A program made the position numbers and the translations under genes. Shown piece by piece: positions 5,623 to 7,395 of a stretch of 7,395 nt of DNA. Location of the stretch: positions 1 through 7,395 of the forward strand of contig CAMDJU010000135.1 of assembly GCA_945900695.1 (NCBI GenBank). Reading direction: 5' to 3'. This DNA comes from Bordetella parapertussis (GTDB lineage Bacteria > Pseudomonadota > Gammaproteobacteria > Burkholderiales > Burkholderiaceae_C). Each line of letters opens with the position of its first letter. The stretch's first letter is position 1. The notes under the pieces were generated by a model. It was not told where the DNA came from and did no database searches. It was given only the letters and a program-made list of their open reading frames with translations.

Positions 5623-5625
5623 TCA
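5620..5625. other. TGATCA hexamer supplying stop codons to two convergent genes
   Basis: The plus-strand TGA at 5620-5622 ends the E1 gene, and the minus-strand TGA (TCA at 5623-5625) ends the transporter gene. The two coding regions touch with no intergenic base, and no terminator hairpin is visible between them. Confidence 0.95.
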
Positions 5626-6561
5626 GGGGGCGGCCCGCAACCGTTCGCGCTGCAGCATCACCAGCCCAGAGGTCACCAGCAGCGCGATGCCACTCCAAGC
5701 CCAGGTGTTGGGGATTTCTCCCCACACCCAGTAGCCACCGAGCAAGGCATAGAGCAAGCCGGTGTAGCGAAACGGCGCCACCACGCTCAACTCGCTTTGG
5801 CGCGTGGCGCGCACCATCAGTGAGTAAGCCAGGCACAGGCACACAGCGGCCAAAGCCAGGTACAGCGCGGGCAGGCCCTCCACCGGCTGCCAGGGTTGGC
5901 CCAGGCACATCACGCCACCCAGTGCCATGGCCGCTACCGCATTGGTTTGGGTCACCAGCGCCGAAGGGATGCCAGCCGGTATGCGCCGGGTGATGAGGTC
6001 GCGCACCGCATGCAACAAGGTGCCCAGCACACACAACCAAGCATAGCCACTGAAACCGTCCACCTGGGGTTGGACCACCAGCAGCACGCCGACAAAGCCC
6101 GAGATGATCAGGCCCCAGCGCAGGGCATCGACCCGCTCGCGCAACACCAACACCGCCAAAACGGTGATGAACAAAGGGGTGGCCAAATTGATCGCCGTGG
6201 CATTGGCCAAGGGCAACTGCACCAAGCCTGCCATGTAAACCATGGAGGCCAAGGCATCAATGCCAGCGCGCCACAGCACCGTGGGGTGGCGCCAACCCGG
6301 ACTTAGGCGAAACGCCCCCATGCGCCAAGCCAGCCCAGTCAGCACAATGGACGCCAGCGCTCCGCGCAAGAACAAGGACTGAAAGATGCCAATTTGGACA
6401 CTGGCCAGTTTGACCAAGGTGTCGTTGGTCAAAAAGAAAGCCATCGCCAAGCACATGGCGGCGATGCCTTGGCGGTTGATCAATGCCTGTGACAGGGGGG
6501 CGGGGGAGGGCGACAAATGGGTTCCAGCACAAGGCCAAGGGTGGGCCATGATAAATCCCAT
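5623..6561 (-). CDS. DMT-superfamily transporter with two EamA domains
   Basis: A 312-residue integral inner-membrane protein with ten predicted hydrophobic helices in two repeats of five. The first EamA repeat covers about residues 32-165 and the second about 172-305. Helices are easy to see at 32-53, 60-79, 97-118, 122-140, 148-164, 173-189, 201-221, 231-250, 260-281 and 287-304. Repeat hallmarks are the NATAINLATPLF stretch (120-131) followed by RERV at the end of the fourth helix, and APFRYTGLLYALLGG (262-276) followed by WGE in the second repeat. Such proteins export or import small metabolites such as amino acids, purines or S-adenosylmethionine; the substrate cannot be predicted here. 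Start choice is uncertain: ATG 6561 gives the longest form, while ATG 6549 has a weak GGGA before it and removes four residues. The first 30 residues are polar and poorly conserved in appearance. The gene converges on the E1 gene and diverges from the CoA-binding gene. Confidence 0.9.
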   Translation of the reverse strand: MGFIMAHPWPCAGTHLSPSPAPLSQALINRQGIAAMCLAMAFFLTNDTLVKLASVQIGIFQSLFLRGALASIVLTGLAWRMGAFRLSPGWRHPTVLWRAGIDALASMVYMAGLVQLPLANATAINLATPLFITVLAVLVLRERVDALRWGLIISGFVGVLLVVQPQVDGFSGYAWLCVLGTLLHAVRDLITRRIPAGIPSALVTQTNAVAAMALGGVMCLGQPWQPVEGLPALYLALAAVCLCLAYSLMVRATRQSELSVVAPFRYTGLLYALLGGYWVWGEIPNTWAWSGIALLVTSGLVMLQRERLRAAP

Positions 6562-6575
6562 AAACTCAACACACC
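6562..6575. promoter_or_regulatory. Fourteen-bp divergent gap between transporter and CoA-binding gene
   Basis: Only 14 bp (26 bp if the transporter starts at 6549) separate two opposite start codons. No Shine-Dalgarno sequence is seen for the plus-strand gene. A weak -10 candidate, TAAACT at 6561-6566, would place a transcript start very close to ATG 6576. Promoters must overlap each other or the start of the opposite coding region. Confidence 0.4.

Positions 6576-7395
<820 letters not shown>

Noticed and set aside
5322..6306. Plus-strand frames across the end of the E1 gene and the transporter gene
   Set aside because: They are arginine- and proline-rich translations typical of wrong-frame GC-rich DNA and conflict with the transmembrane protein on the other strand.

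Overview
The window looks like chromosomal DNA of a betaproteobacterium, most likely of the order Burkholderiales and the family Comamonadaceae. The evidence is high GC with heavy use of TTG, GCC and GTG codons, very dense gene packing, and protein types common in that group. The lineage is an inference from style and content, because no rRNA or marker gene is present. I see no mobile element, CRISPR array, tRNA or rRNA. No stretch over 300 bases lacks a gene.

Region 1 (1-2362, plus strand) is an aromatic-oxidation operon cut by the left edge. It holds the C-terminal part of a Rieske non-haem iron oxygenase alpha subunit, a RidA-family protein, an antibiotic-biosynthesis-monooxygenase (ABM) fold protein and a phthalate-dioxygenase-reductase/VanB type reductase. 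Oxygenase and reductase would form a two-component electron chain: NAD(P)H to flavin, to plant-type 2Fe-2S, to Rieske 2Fe-2S, to mononuclear iron. The two small proteins between them suggest handling of a reactive imine/enamine or quinol-type product. The substrate cannot be read from the sequence.

Region 2 (2395-5622) is a divergent pair: an Lrp/AsnC regulator on the minus strand and an 885-residue homodimeric-type 2-oxoacid dehydrogenase E1 on the plus strand. No E2 or E3 gene is next to it. This matches the regulator plus E1 arrangement of the Pseudomonas putida mde (methionine degradation) locus, but with no methionine gamma-lyase gene between them. The 102-bp AT-rich divergent region contains a perfect 13-bp palindrome that fits the Lrp site layout, and a -10-like hexamer exactly 7 nt before each ATG. 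This suggests autorepression, activation of the E1 gene, and possibly leaderless mRNAs.

Region 3 (5623-7395) begins with a ten-helix EamA/DMT transporter on the minus strand. Its stop codon abuts the E1 stop codon inside one palindromic hexamer, TGATCA. Its start lies 14 bp from that of a divergent YccU-type CoA-binding-domain protein, which is followed after 4 bp by the 5' part of an O-acetylhomoserine sulfhydrylase gene (metY) that runs off the right edge. Regions 2 and 3 therefore share a sulfur amino acid / 2-oxobutyrate theme, but a functional link is only a hypothesis. Most of the window is orderly, conventional metabolic DNA. The best leads are the mdeA-less mde-like module with its operator, and the Rieske operon with embedded RidA and ABM genes.
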